Assembly (NCBI RefSeq): GCF_015680405.1
Contig: NZ_JADLJS010000040.1
Span: 1 to 52,250, forward strand
Reading direction: 5' to 3'
DNA: 52,250 bases
Source: Pseudomonas pudica
Lineage (GTDB): Bacteria; Pseudomonadota; Gammaproteobacteria; Pseudomonadales; Pseudomonadaceae
The notes below the pieces were generated by a model. The model was not told the DNA's origin. It did not search any database and worked only from the letters and a program-made list of their open reading frames with translations. Below are positions 8,336 through 17,013 of this stretch, piece by piece; position 1 is the stretch's first letter, and each line of letters begins with the position of its first letter. A program made the position numbers and the translations under genes.

Positions 8336-9232
8336 ATGCCCGCCCTGGACCACCCCCTGATCGACCAGTTCCTCGACGCCCTGTGGCTTGAAAAAGGCCT
8401 CTCCGACAACACCCGTATGTCCTACCGCAGCGACCTTGCCCTGTTCAACGGCTGGCTGCAGGAACACGGCGTCAGCTTGCCCGACGCCGGTCGCGACCTG
8501 ATTCTCGACCACCTGGCCTGGCGCCTCGACCAAGGCTACAAGCCACGCTCCACGGCACGCTTCCTGTCCGGCCTGCGCGGCTTCTTCCGCTACCTGCTGC
8601 GGGAAAAACTGGTGGCCATCGACCCGACCCTGCAAGTCGACATGCCGCAACTGGGCAAGCCGCTGCCCAAGTCATTGTCCGAGGCCGACGTCGAAGCCTT
8701 GCTGCAGGCTCCGGACCTGGGCGAAGCCATCGGCCAGCGTGACCGCGCCATGCTGGAAGTGCTGTACGCCTGCGGCCTGCGGGTCACCGAGCTGGTCAGC
8801 CTGGCGCTCGACCAGGTCAACCTGCGCCAGGGCGTGCTGCGGGTGATGGGCAAGGGCAGCAAGGAGCGCCTGGTGCCCATGGGCGAAGAAGCGGTGGTGT
8901 GGTTGCAACGCTACCTGCGCGATGGCCGAGCCGAATTGCTCAATGGCCGCCCCAGCGATGTCCTGTTCCCCAGCCAGCGTGGCGAGCAGATGACCCGCCA
9001 GACCTTCTGGCATCGCATCAAGCACCATGCCCGGGTTGCCGGTATCGACAAACCGCTGTCGCCGCACACCCTGCGTCATGCCTTCGCCACCCATCTGCTC
9101 AACCATGGTGCCGATCTGCGCGTGGTACAGATGCTGCTGGGCCACAGTGACTTGTCGACCACGCAGATCTACACCCATGTCGCCAAGGCCCGTCTGCAGC
9201 AACTGCATGCCCAGCACCACCCGCGTGGATGA
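8336..9232 (+). CDS. xerD: Site-specific tyrosine recombinase XerD
   Basis: XerC/XerD recombinase acting at dif to resolve chromosome dimers. The 298 residues comprise the SAM-like core-binding domain (about 5-95) and the catalytic domain with the full set R149 (CGLRVTEL), K173, H244 and R247 (SPHTLRHAFATHLLNHG), H270 (LLGHSDLSTTQIYTH) and nucleophile Y279. It is XerD rather than XerC because dsbC and hom follow directly, the xerD-dsbC-hom order I know from pseudomonads. It is a housekeeping recombinase, not evidence of a mobile element. Confidence 0.95.
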   Translation: MPALDHPLIDQFLDALWLEKGLSDNTRMSYRSDLALFNGWLQEHGVSLPDAGRDLILDHLAWRLDQGYKPRSTARFLSGLRGFFRYLLREKLVAIDPTLQVDMPQLGKPLPKSLSEADVEALLQAPDLGEAIGQRDRAMLEVLYACGLRVTELVSLALDQVNLRQGVLRVMGKGSKERLVPMGEEAVVWLQRYLRDGRAELLNGRPSDVLFPSQRGEQMTRQTFWHRIKHHARVAGIDKPLSPHTLRHAFATHLLNHGADLRVVQMLLGHSDLSTTQIYTHVAKARLQQLHAQHHPRG

Positions 9233-9386
9233 ATGTTTTTCATGTTCCGCCGACCGGTCCTTGCAAGGCCCTTCACCGGCGGTGTGATGTGGTAGGCTTG
9301 GGCGGTTTGCACCAAGGGCCGCACGGTCACCGCGTATTTTTCCGCAGGTGGCGCCCTCCGGCCCCTGTCCGCCTTCAGGAGTTCCC

Positions 9387-10130
9387 ATGCGCGTGACCCA
9401 GTTTTTCGCCGCCGCCGCGTTGGCGCTGGCCAGTACCTTTGCCGTTGCTGCGGCAACCGACAGCAATGCCGCTGCCGAGCAAGCCATCCGTAAGTCGTTG
9501 CAGAACCTCGAGCTGGAAGTGCCCGTCGAAAGCGTGGCCAGCAGCCCGGTCAGTGGCCTTTATGAAGTCAAGCTGCAGGGTGGCCGCGTGCTGTATGCCA
9601 GCGGCGACGGCCAGTTCGTGATGCAGGGCTACCTGTTCCAGATCCAGGACGGCAAGCCGGTCAACCTCACCGAGAAGACCGAGCGCCTGGGCATTGCCAA
9701 GCTCATCAACGGCATTCCAGCCGCCGAGATGGTGGTTTATCCTGCCAAGGGCGAGACCAAGTCGCACATCACCGTGTTTACCGATACCACCTGCCCGTAC
9801 TGCCACAAGCTGCACGCCGAGGTGCCCGAACTCAACCGCCGCGGTATCGAAGTGCGCTATGTCGCCTTCCCGCGCCAGGGGCTCGGTTCGCCGGGTGACC
9901 AGCAGTTGCAGGCCGTCTGGTGTTCCAGCGACCGCCGTGTGGCGATGGACAAGATGGTCGAGGGCGAAGAAATCAAGGCCGCCAAGTGCGCCAACCCGGT
10001 CAGCAAGCAGTTCCAGCTGGGCCAGTCGATCGGCGTCAACGGTACGCCGGCGATCGTCCTTGAAAGCGGGCAGGTCATTCCGGGCTACCAGCCGGCACCG
10101 CAGGTCGCCAAGCTGGCATTGGCCAAGTAA
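9387..10130 (+). CDS. dsbC: Thiol:disulfide interchange protein DsbC
   Basis: Periplasmic disulfide isomerase of 247 residues. A Sec signal peptide covers residues 1-23 (cleavage near AVAAA). The dimerisation domain is at about 25-85 and the thioredoxin-fold domain carries the CPYC active site at 136-139. A second cysteine pair (C179, C201) and the cis-proline in GTPAIV (P221) are present. The start at 9387 is supported by CAGGAG six bases upstream; an in-frame start at 9348 would bury the signal peptide. It is followed by hom after about 80 nt. Confidence 0.94.
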   Translation: MRVTQFFAAAALALASTFAVAAATDSNAAAEQAIRKSLQNLELEVPVESVASSPVSGLYEVKLQGGRVLYASGDGQFVMQGYLFQIQDGKPVNLTEKTERLGIAKLINGIPAAEMVVYPAKGETKSHITVFTDTTCPYCHKLHAEVPELNRRGIEVRYVAFPRQGLGSPGDQQLQAVWCSSDRRVAMDKMVEGEEIKAAKCANPVSKQFQLGQSIGVNGTPAIVLESGQVIPGYQPAPQVAKLALAK

Positions 10131-10213
10131 TCCAATTCAGTACGCCGTCGTCATGGGGTGACGGCATGTTTCACGGTCGGCATAGGTGTCGGCCGTTCAA
10201 TGGGGAGTTCACA

Positions 10214-11518
10214 GTGAAACCGGTCAAAGTAGGCATCTGTGGGTTGGGGACCGTCGGTGGCGGAACCTTCAATGTACTTCAGCGCAACGCCGAGGAGATC
10301 GCCCGCCGTGCCGGGCGCGGTATTGAAGTGGCACAGATTGCCATGCGCTCGCAGAACCCGAACTGCCAGATTACCGGTACCCCCATTACCGCTGATGTGT
10401 TCGAAGTTGCGAGCAACCCGGAGATCGACATTGTCATCGAGCTGATCGGTGGCTACACCGTGGCCCGCGAACTGGTGCTCAAGGCCATCGAAAACGGCAA
10501 GCACGTGGTCACCGCCAACAAGGCGCTGATTGCCGTGCATGGCAATGAAATCTTCGCCAAGGCCCGCGAGAAGGGCGTGATCGTCGCCTTCGAAGCGGCC
10601 GTGGCTGGTGGCATCCCGGTGATCAAGGCCATCCGCGAAGGCCTGTCGGCCAACCACATCAACTGGCTGGCCGGCATCATCAACGGCACGGGCAACTTCA
10701 TCCTCACCGAAATGCGTGAGAAGGGCCGTGCCTTCCCGGATGTGCTGGCCGAAGCCCAGGCGCTGGGTTACGCCGAAGCCGACCCGACCTTCGACGTTGA
10801 AGGTATCGATGCCGCGCACAAGCTGACCATCCTGGCTTCGATCGCTTTCGGCATCCCGCTGCAATTCGACAAGGCCTACACCGAAGGCATTACACAGCTG
10901 ACCACTGCTGACGTGAATTATGCCGAGGCCCTGGGCTACCGCATCAAGCACCTGGGTGTGGCCCGCCGCACTGCCGAAGGTATCGAGCTGCGCGTACACC
11001 CGACGCTGATCCCGGCCGACCGCCTGATCGCCAACGTCAACGGCGTGATGAACGCTGTCATGGTCAACGGTGATGCCGCCGGTTCCACCCTGTACTACGG
11101 CGCCGGTGCCGGCATGGAGCCTACCGCTTCGTCGGTGGTCGGCGATCTGGTCGATGTGGTCCGTGCCATGACCTCCGACCCGGAAAACCGCGTGCCGCAC
11201 CTGGCCTTCCAGCCGGATTCGCTGTCGGCCCACCCGATCCTGCCGATCGAAGCCTGCGAAAGCGCCTACTACCTGCGCATCCAGGCCAAGGATCACCCGG
11301 GCGTACTGGCCCAGGTGGCCAGCATCCTCTCGGAGCGTGGCATCAACATCGAGTCGATCATGCAGAAGGAAGCCGAGGAACAGGACGGCCTGGTGCCGAT
11401 GATCCTGCTGACCCATCGCGTGGTCGAGCAGCGTATAAACGACGCCATTGTCGCCCTGGAAGCCCTGCAGGACGTGGTCGGCAAGGTCGTGCGCATTCGC
11501 GTCGAACAGCTCAACTAA
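10214..11518 (+). CDS. hom: Homoserine dehydrogenase
   Basis: NAD(P)H-dependent reduction of aspartate semialdehyde to homoserine, on the route to threonine, methionine and isoleucine. It has 434 residues: the Rossmann motif VGICGLGTVGGGT (5-17), a catalytic domain with VTANKALIA and AGIINGTGNFILTEM, and a C-terminal ACT domain from about 355 (YLRIQAKDHPGVLAQVASIL), indicating allosteric feedback by threonine. The start is a GTG at 10214 with TGGGGAG just upstream; the in-frame start at 10166 gives a leader unlike the family. thrC follows after 58 nt, so the two form a threonine operon. Confidence 0.96.
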   Translation: MKPVKVGICGLGTVGGGTFNVLQRNAEEIARRAGRGIEVAQIAMRSQNPNCQITGTPITADVFEVASNPEIDIVIELIGGYTVARELVLKAIENGKHVVTANKALIAVHGNEIFAKAREKGVIVAFEAAVAGGIPVIKAIREGLSANHINWLAGIINGTGNFILTEMREKGRAFPDVLAEAQALGYAEADPTFDVEGIDAAHKLTILASIAFGIPLQFDKAYTEGITQLTTADVNYAEALGYRIKHLGVARRTAEGIELRVHPTLIPADRLIANVNGVMNAVMVNGDAAGSTLYYGAGAGMEPTASSVVGDLVDVVRAMTSDPENRVPHLAFQPDSLSAHPILPIEACESAYYLRIQAKDHPGVLAQVASILSERGINIESIMQKEAEEQDGLVPMILLTHRVVEQRINDAIVALEALQDVVGKVVRIRVEQLN

Positions 11519-11576
11519 CACTAGTGCCGGCGGGCCGCCAGTGCGGCCCCGGCCCCAGCATCGAAGGTTTGCACCC

Positions 11577-12986
11577 ATGCGCTATATCAGTACCCGCGGC
11601 CAGGCTCCGGCCCTCAATTTCGAAGACGTCCTGCTGGCTGGCCTGGCCAGTGACGGCGGCCTGTACGTCCCGGAAAACCTGCCACGCTTCACCCAGGAAG
11701 AAATCGCCTCGTGGGCCGGCCTGCCGTACCACGAACTTGCCTTCCGGGTGATGCGCCCGTTCGTCGAAGGCAGCATCGCCGATGCCGACTTCAAGAAGAT
11801 TCTCGAAGAAACCTACGGCGAGTTCGCCCACGCCGCGGTTGCGCCGCTGCGCCAGCTGAACAGCAATGAGTGGGTGCTGGAGCTGTTCCACGGCCCGACC
11901 CTGGCGTTCAAGGACTTCGCCCTGCAATTGCTCGGCCGCCTGCTGGACCACGTGCTGGCCAAGCGCAACGAGCGCGTGGTGATCATCGGCGCCACCAGCG
12001 GTGACACCGGTTCCGCCGCCATCGAAGGTTGCCGCCGTTGCGACAACGTCGACATCTTCATCCTGCACCCGCACCAGCGCGTGTCCGAAGTGCAGCGCCG
12101 GCAGATGACCACCATCTTCGGCGACAACATCCACAACATTGCCATCGAAGGCAACTTCGACGACTGCCAGGAAATGGTCAAGGCCAGCTTCGCCGACCAG
12201 TCGTTCCTCAAGGGCACTCGCCTGGTTGCGGTCAACTCGATCAACTGGGCGCGGATCATGGCCCAGATCGTCTACTACTTCCACGCTGCCCTGCAGCTGG
12301 GTGGCCCGGCGCGTTCCGTGGCGTTCTCGGTGCCGACCGGCAACTTCGGCGACATCTTCGCTGGCTACCTGGCACGTAACATGGGCCTGCCGGTCAGCCA
12401 GCTGATCGTCGCCACCAACCGCAACGACATCCTGCACCGCTTCATGAGCGGCAACCAGTACGTCAAGGAAACCCTGCACGCGACCCTGTCGCCGTCGATG
12501 GACATCATGGTCTCGTCCAACTTCGAGCGCCTGCTGTTCGACCTGCACGGCCGCAACGGTGGCGCCATTGCCGAGCTGATGGCCAACTTCAAGCAGGGTG
12601 GCGGCTTCAGCGTCGAGCAAGACCGCTGGACTGAAGCGCGCAAGCTGTTCGACTCGCTGGCTGTAAGCGACGAGCAGACCTGCGAAACCATCGCCGAAGT
12701 GTTCGCCGCCACTGGTGAAGTGCTCGACCCGCACACCGCTATCGGCGTCAAGGCCGCCCGCGAATGCCGCCGCAGCCTGGACACGCCGATGGTGGTGCTG
12801 GGTACCGCGCACCCGGTCAAGTTCCCGGAAGCGGTGGAGAAGGCCGGTGTCGGCAAGGCGCTGGAGTTGCCGGCGCACCTCAGCGACCTGTTCAGCCGTG
12901 AAGAGCGTTGCACGGTGCTGGCCAATGACCTGAAAGCTGTGCAGGGCTTTGTCAGCCAGCATGGTAACCGCGGCAAACCTCTGTAA
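11577..12986 (+). CDS. thrC: Threonine synthase
   Basis: PLP enzyme turning O-phosphohomoserine into threonine. The 469 residues match the long (E. coli/yeast-like) class: MRYISTRGQAPALNFEDVLL at the N-terminus, Schiff-base lysine K112 in GPTLAFKDFALQL, the phosphate-binding stretch GATSGDTGSAAIE, and SVPTGNFGDIFAGY. The start is the ATG at 11577, matching the family N-terminus. It is the second gene of the hom-thrC pair and ends at a REP pair. Confidence 0.96.
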   Translation: MRYISTRGQAPALNFEDVLLAGLASDGGLYVPENLPRFTQEEIASWAGLPYHELAFRVMRPFVEGSIADADFKKILEETYGEFAHAAVAPLRQLNSNEWVLELFHGPTLAFKDFALQLLGRLLDHVLAKRNERVVIIGATSGDTGSAAIEGCRRCDNVDIFILHPHQRVSEVQRRQMTTIFGDNIHNIAIEGNFDDCQEMVKASFADQSFLKGTRLVAVNSINWARIMAQIVYYFHAALQLGGPARSVAFSVPTGNFGDIFAGYLARNMGLPVSQLIVATNRNDILHRFMSGNQYVKETLHATLSPSMDIMVSSNFERLLFDLHGRNGGAIAELMANFKQGGGFSVEQDRWTEARKLFDSLAVSDEQTCETIAEVFAATGEVLDPHTAIGVKAARECRRSLDTPMVVLGTAHPVKFPEAVEKAGVGKALELPAHLSDLFSREERCTVLANDLKAVQGFVSQHGNRGKPL

Positions 12987-13000
12987 CGGCGTTGCTTTCC

Positions 13001-13103
13001 GGGGCTGCTACGCAGCCCTTTCGCGACACAAGGCCGCTCCCACAGGAGAATCGCGCCCCCTGTAGGAGCGGCCTTGTGTCGCGATGGGCCGCAAAGCGGC
13101 CCC
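13001..13103. repeat. Inverted REP pair after thrC
   Basis: Two head-to-head REP units. The arm CGCGACACAAGGCCGCTCC (from 13022) is repeated inverted as GGAGCGGCCTTGTGTCGCG (to 13083), flanked by outer GGGGCTGC and GCGGCCCC hairpins. It can fold into one long stem and probably protects or ends the hom-thrC transcript. Confidence 0.85.
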
Positions 13104-13202
13104 AAAAATCTAAGCCTTTTCCCATACCTCTATCAGAAACATCCTATTCGGCCCGCCCAGCGCAAAGCCTAAATTAGCCGGTCCTCCCACCAGGAGCGGC
13201 TC

Positions 13203-13622
13203 ATGTACCAGCCCTATGTGTTGATCCACCAGGCTCGCCCATCCCACCAGATCCTCCTGCACCAGGCCCTCAACGCCCAGGGCATGTTCCACGTGCGCAT
13301 CAGCGAAACCAGCGCAGACCTTGACGCCTGCCTGAGCGCGGATCGAAGCCCCGACCTGCTGGTCCTTGACCACGCCATGCCAACCCGGGCCGGTCTTGCC
13401 GTGCTCGATCAGCAGCAGCGAACCCGTGCTTTGCTGTTCGTCGGCCAGGCTACTCCCAAGCGCCGCAACCTCGCCCAAGAGGCCAGAAACCGGGGCCTGT
13501 GGGTGCTCGCCGAACTGCCCTGGCCGCTGTCGATGCCAAGCCTGCAGCGTGCCCTGCAAGCACTGCAGGTGCGCTCATGGCGACGTATTCAAACTGTCAC
13601 CTGCGCCCCGCATGCTCACTGA
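13203..13622 (+). CDS. Receiver-like (degenerate response-regulator) protein
   Basis: A 139-residue soluble protein with the outline of a CheY-type receiver domain. PDLLVLDHAMPTRAGLAVLD keeps an aspartate (D56) at the phosphosite and the MP motif. The N-terminal acidic pair that binds Mg2+ is missing (YVLIHQARPS), and no lysine follows the fifth strand (LWVLAELPWPL). It may be a non-phosphorylatable or atypical receiver. No output domain is present. CCAGGAGCGGCTC gives a good ribosome-binding site. The 93-residue protein 79 nt downstream on the same strand may be its partner. Confidence 0.75.
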   Translation: MYQPYVLIHQARPSHQILLHQALNAQGMFHVRISETSADLDACLSADRSPDLLVLDHAMPTRAGLAVLDQQQRTRALLFVGQATPKRRNLAQEARNRGLWVLAELPWPLSMPSLQRALQALQVRSWRRIQTVTCAPHAH

Positions 13623-13701
13623 AACAGTCGCGGTGTAACGAACTTTCCGCTGCGTCTGTTGGTCAGTTCCTCTATATCCCACCACGCAGCGAGTGATCCG
13701 G

Positions 13702-13983
13702 ATGGAAAGAATCTGCAGACTGCTCAACGAAGCCCTGACCCCCTATCAAATCCACCTCGGCGTCGCCGATGCCCAGGGTAATCGTCAACTGACCATTCAT
13801 GACCGCCTCGCCGGCATCACCCTGCGGCGCTCGGTCAGCGAGCGCCAATTGCAGGAACAAAGCCTGTTGATCGACCTGGTGGATGGCCTGCACCGCGACC
13901 TGCAGATCGCCGAAGGGCGTTTGCAGCCCTGTGTGATCGCGGCATTGCAGCAGCGCCAGCAACCCCATGGAACCTTTGCCTGA
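13702..13983 (+). CDS. Small uncharacterised protein (93 aa)
   Basis: I do not recognise a family. The protein is acidic to neutral and predicted helical, with no membrane segment or signal peptide (MERICRLLNEALTPYQIHLG at the start, a central IDLVDGLHRDLQIAEGR helix). The ATG at 13702 was preferred to the in-frame GTG at 13693; GAG lies 8 nt before it. It follows the receiver-like gene and precedes an intrinsic terminator, so the two may form one transcript. Codon use is like the neighbours. Confidence 0.6.
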   Translation: MERICRLLNEALTPYQIHLGVADAQGNRQLTIHDRLAGITLRRSVSERQLQEQSLLIDLVDGLHRDLQIAEGRLQPCVIAALQQRQQPHGTFA

Positions 13984-14076
13984 GTGGTTTATCAGAAACT
14001 GTAGGGGCAGCCTGGCCAGTGCTTTGCTCCGGCGCTGGCAAGGCTGTCACGGGAAGCCCCAAGGGCTTTCGCTTGG

Positions 14077-14115
14077 CCCCGGGCGTGTTTCCCCAGCGCC
14101 CGGGGTTTCTTTTTG
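14077..14115 (+). terminator. Intrinsic terminator after the 93-aa gene
   Basis: CCCCGGGCG (14077-14085) pairs with CGCCCGGGG (14097-14105) and is followed by TTTCTTTTT. Strong GC stem with a U-rich tail. Confidence 0.85.
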
Positions 14116-14121
14116 GGTTGT

Positions 14122-14231
14122 CTGCACCGGCCCTATCGCCGGCAAGCGAACTCCCACCTCGACTGCATCAATTTCAAGCCTCGTTCCGTATCTGTGGGAG
14201 CTGGCTTGCCGGCGATAGGGCCGGTGCAGGC
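14122..14231. repeat. Inverted REP pair
   Basis: CTGCACCGGCCCTATCGCCG (14122 on) and its inverse ending CGGCGATAGGGCCGGTGCAG enclose about 45 nt. It separates two converging genes and could fold into one long stem. Confidence 0.85.
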
Positions 14232-14233
14232 AA

Positions 14234-15109
14234 TCAGTGGTCTTCGAAGAAACGCTTGCTCTCTTCCAGGTAGTCTTCTTGCAACGCCGGGTCCAGCCAG
14301 CGCGCATACAACCCCGGCAACACATCCCGACGCAAGGCAGGCAGCAGCTGGTCGATGTGCGCTATGGCTTCACGCCCCAGTTCGCTGTTCGAACAGCCCA
14401 CATGCAGAAACTGGTAGCGGTTTACCCCTTTCACAGGATGAAACTGGTAGTCAGCCAGTGCCCCGCCTTGCTGCTCCACCAGGTAGCGCACTTCGGGCCA
14501 GTAGCCGAGCACCATGCGCAGGCGCCCGAGCTGTTGCATCTGCAGCAGGTTGGCGGTGGCGTCGTTGCCGTAGTGGCGGCTGAACGCGGTGTCGGGCAAC
14601 TGGCGCAGGATGGCGTCGATCTGCGTGCCATAGCTGCGCTCGGCGACAACCCCCAGCTTCAGCGGGGTCTTGCTCAGCAGGCCATGCAGGTCTATCTCCT
14701 GGCCGTCGAGGTAAGGTGCCACCAGCGCCTCGCTGTCCTTGCGCAGCACCAAACCTCCACTGAGCACGCCCAGGGAGGGCACGGAAAACCGCACATATTC
14801 TGCGCGGTCGGGTGTCCACAGCAGGGTTGGATCGCAGGTGAAGCTCTTCGGGTCCTGCAGCATCTGGATGCCGCGGGCGCGGTTGACCCGCACGATGCTA
14901 TGGTCGTACTCGGGCATCTGCCTGATCAGCAGGGGCAGCAATTGGTCGATCACCCCTTGGCCTTTTTCCGGCCCTTCGAAAATGGTGAAAGGCGGTAGGT
15001 CGCGCACCAGCCAGAAGATGCGCTCCTTGGCGCTGGCTGGCTGCAGCATCAATGCAGGCAGCAGCCCGCAAAGCAGGACCAGGTGGCGTAAGCAACGGGC
15101 AGCGCACAT
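14234..15109 (-). CDS. Periplasmic solute-binding-like protein (TIGR02285-type)
   Basis: About 291 residues. An N-terminal signal peptide (hydrophobic LVLLCGLLPALML, cleavage near PASA/KE) is followed by a SBP_bac_3-like fold: WLVRDLPPFTIFEGPEKGQG, then a second lobe. It resembles the TIGR02285 group of pseudomonad periplasmic binding-like proteins, whose ligand is unknown. No permease or ATPase genes adjoin, so it may be a sensor or orphan component. The start was taken at the ATG 15109; a TTG 6 nt earlier is possible and no clear ribosome-binding site decides. It lies 14-20 nt downstream of the CoA-transferase gene. Confidence 0.75.
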   Translation of the reverse strand: MCAARCLRHLVLLCGLLPALMLQPASAKERIFWLVRDLPPFTIFEGPEKGQGVIDQLLPLLIRQMPEYDHSIVRVNRARGIQMLQDPKSFTCDPTLLWTPDRAEYVRFSVPSLGVLSGGLVLRKDSEALVAPYLDGQEIDLHGLLSKTPLKLGVVAERSYGTQIDAILRQLPDTAFSRHYGNDATANLLQMQQLGRLRMVLGYWPEVRYLVEQQGGALADYQFHPVKGVNRYQFLHVGCSNSELGREAIAHIDQLLPALRRDVLPGLYARWLDPALQEDYLEESKRFFEDH

Positions 15110-15129
15110 GGACAAGGGCCGTGCCGGGG

Positions 15130-16329
15130 TCAGACCGTGCCTGCTGCGCGCAGGCTGGCGATGGCCGCGGTGTCGTAGCCCAGGCTGCCGAGCAGTGTCT
15201 CGGTGTGTTCACCCAGCGCCGGGCCAACCCACTCGGTGGAGCCGGGGGTGTCCGACAGCTTGGGCACGATGCCCGGCATGCGGAACGGCTTGCCGTCCGG
15301 CAGTTTGGCCTGCAGGAACATTTCGCGTGCCAGGTACTGCGGGTCGTTGAACATGTCCTCGGCCGAATAGATGCGGCTGGCCGGTACTTCGGCGTTGTTC
15401 AGTGCTTGCATCAGCTGCTCCAGCGGCAGGCTGTTGGCCCAGCGGTCGATTACCCCGTACAGCTCGTCACGGCGCAGGTCGCGGCCATCGTTGGTGGCCA
15501 AGGTCGGGTCGTCGGCCAGGTCGTTGCGGCCGATGGCTTGCATGAAGCGCTTGAAGATTGCATCGCCGTTGGCGCCGATCTGCACATGCTTGCCGTCTGC
15601 GCTGGTGTGGATGGAGGAGGGCGTGATGCCCGGCATGATGTTGCCGGTACGTTCGCGGATAAAACCGAACACATCGAACTCCGGGACCATGCTTTCCATC
15701 ATGGCGAAGATCGCTTCGTACAGGGCCACATCCACCACCTGGCCCTGGCCGCCGTTGACTTCCCGGTGCCGCAGCGCCATCAATGCGCCGATCACCCCCC
15801 ACAGGGCAGCAATCGAGTCACCGATGGAAATGCCCGTGCGCACTGGTGGGCGGTCGTCGAAGCCGGTGATGTAGCGCAGGCCGCCCATCGACTCGCCCAC
15901 GGCGCCGAAGCCTGGCTGGTCTTTCATCGGCCCGGTCTGACCAAAGCCCGACAGGCGCACCATTACCAGGCGCGGGTTGAGTGCGTGCAGCACGTCCCAG
16001 CCCAGGCCGAGTTTTTCCAGCACGCCCGGGCGGAAGTTCTCGATCAGGATGTCGGCCTCGGCCAGCAGGCGCTTGAGAATCTCGCGGCCCTCGGGGTGCT
16101 TGAGGTTGAGGGTGAGCGATTGCTTGTTGCGAGCCTGCACGAACCACCACAGCGAGGTGCCCTCGTACAGCTTGCGCCATTTGCGCAACGGGTCGCCGCC
16201 ATCGGGCGATTCGACCTTGACTACCTCGGCGCCGAATTCGGCGCAGATGCGCGAGGCGAACGGGCCAGCGATGAGAGTGCCGAGTTCGACAACTTTGAGA
16301 CCGGCGAGGGGTTTGCTGGGCGTAGTCAT
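15130..16329 (-). CDS. CaiB/BaiF family (class III) CoA-transferase
   Basis: A 399-residue enzyme moving CoA between carboxylic acids. Family blocks are clear: LKVVELGTLIAGPFASRICA (11-30), EVVKVESPDGGDPLR, NLKHPEGREI, ENFRPGVLEKLGLGWD, and the catalytic aspartate D171 in GISIGDSIAALWG, followed by GGQGQVVDVALYEA. Substrates are not predictable; glutarate/succinate-type and carnitine-type members exist. It is divergent from yaeQ and is followed on the same strand by the solute-binding-like gene, an unusual partner. Confidence 0.9.
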   Translation of the reverse strand: MTTPSKPLAGLKVVELGTLIAGPFASRICAEFGAEVVKVESPDGGDPLRKWRKLYEGTSLWWFVQARNKQSLTLNLKHPEGREILKRLLAEADILIENFRPGVLEKLGLGWDVLHALNPRLVMVRLSGFGQTGPMKDQPGFGAVGESMGGLRYITGFDDRPPVRTGISIGDSIAALWGVIGALMALRHREVNGGQGQVVDVALYEAIFAMMESMVPEFDVFGFIRERTGNIMPGITPSSIHTSADGKHVQIGANGDAIFKRFMQAIGRNDLADDPTLATNDGRDLRRDELYGVIDRWANSLPLEQLMQALNNAEVPASRIYSAEDMFNDPQYLAREMFLQAKLPDGKPFRMPGIVPKLSDTPGSTEWVGPALGEHTETLLGSLGYDTAAIASLRAAGTV

Positions 16330-16462
16330 GGGGCATCCGTGGCAGCTGGGCAGATGCGTGGTTTTATCATAGGTCCGAAGCGGCAGATACTGCTGCGGGG
16401 CAACGAAGGGCAGTATCGGTTAGACTGTGTCACTTTTTCTCTGCGCAAGAAGCCCGTCGACC

Positions 16463-17005
16463 ATGGCCCAGCCGTCTACCACCTACAAATTCGAACTGAA
16501 CCTGACCGACCTCGACCGCGGCGTGTACGAAAACGTCCGTCAGACCATTGCACGCCACCCTTCGGAAACCGAAGAACGCATGGCCGTGCGCCTGCTGGCC
16601 TACGCCCTGTGGTACAACGAAAACCTGTCGTTCGGCCGTGGTTTGTCTGATGTGGACGAGGCGGCGCTGTGGGAAAAGAGCCTGGACGATCGCATCCTGC
16701 ACTGGATCGAAGTGGGCCAGCCGGACGCCGACCGACTGACCTGGTGCTCACGTCGCACCGAGCGCACCAGCCTGCTGGCCTACGGCAGCCTGCGCGTATG
16801 GCAGAACAAAGTGGTAGACGCGGTCAAGGGCCTGAAGAACCTGAGCATCGCCGCCGTGCCGCAGGAGGTGCTGGAAACCCTTGCCACCGACATGCCCCGT
16901 ACCATCAAGTGGGACGTGATGATCAGTGAAGGCACCTTGTTCGTCACCGACGACCGTGGCCAGCACGAAGTGCAGCTGGAGTGGCTGCTTGGTGAGCGCG
17001 GCTGA
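16463..17005 (+). CDS. yaeQ: YaeQ family protein
   Basis: A 180-residue cytoplasmic protein of the YaeQ family, which has a PD-(D/E)XK nuclease-like fold and no settled function. MAQPSTTYKFELNLTDLDRG, RHPSETEERMAVRLLAYAL and the C-terminal QHEVQLEWLLGERG are typical. The start was put at the ATG 16463; an in-frame upstream start at 16427 would add a non-family leader. recJ begins 8 nt after its stop, so the pair is likely co-transcribed. Confidence 0.9.
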   Translation: MAQPSTTYKFELNLTDLDRGVYENVRQTIARHPSETEERMAVRLLAYALWYNENLSFGRGLSDVDEAALWEKSLDDRILHWIEVGQPDADRLTWCSRRTERTSLLAYGSLRVWQNKVVDAVKGLKNLSIAAVPQEVLETLATDMPRTIKWDVMISEGTLFVTDDRGQHEVQLEWLLGERG

Positions 17006-17013
17006 AGCACCCC

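Noticed and set aside
8336..9232. Tyrosine recombinase as a sign of a prophage or integrative element
   Set aside because: It is the housekeeping XerD in its normal xerD-dsbC-hom context.
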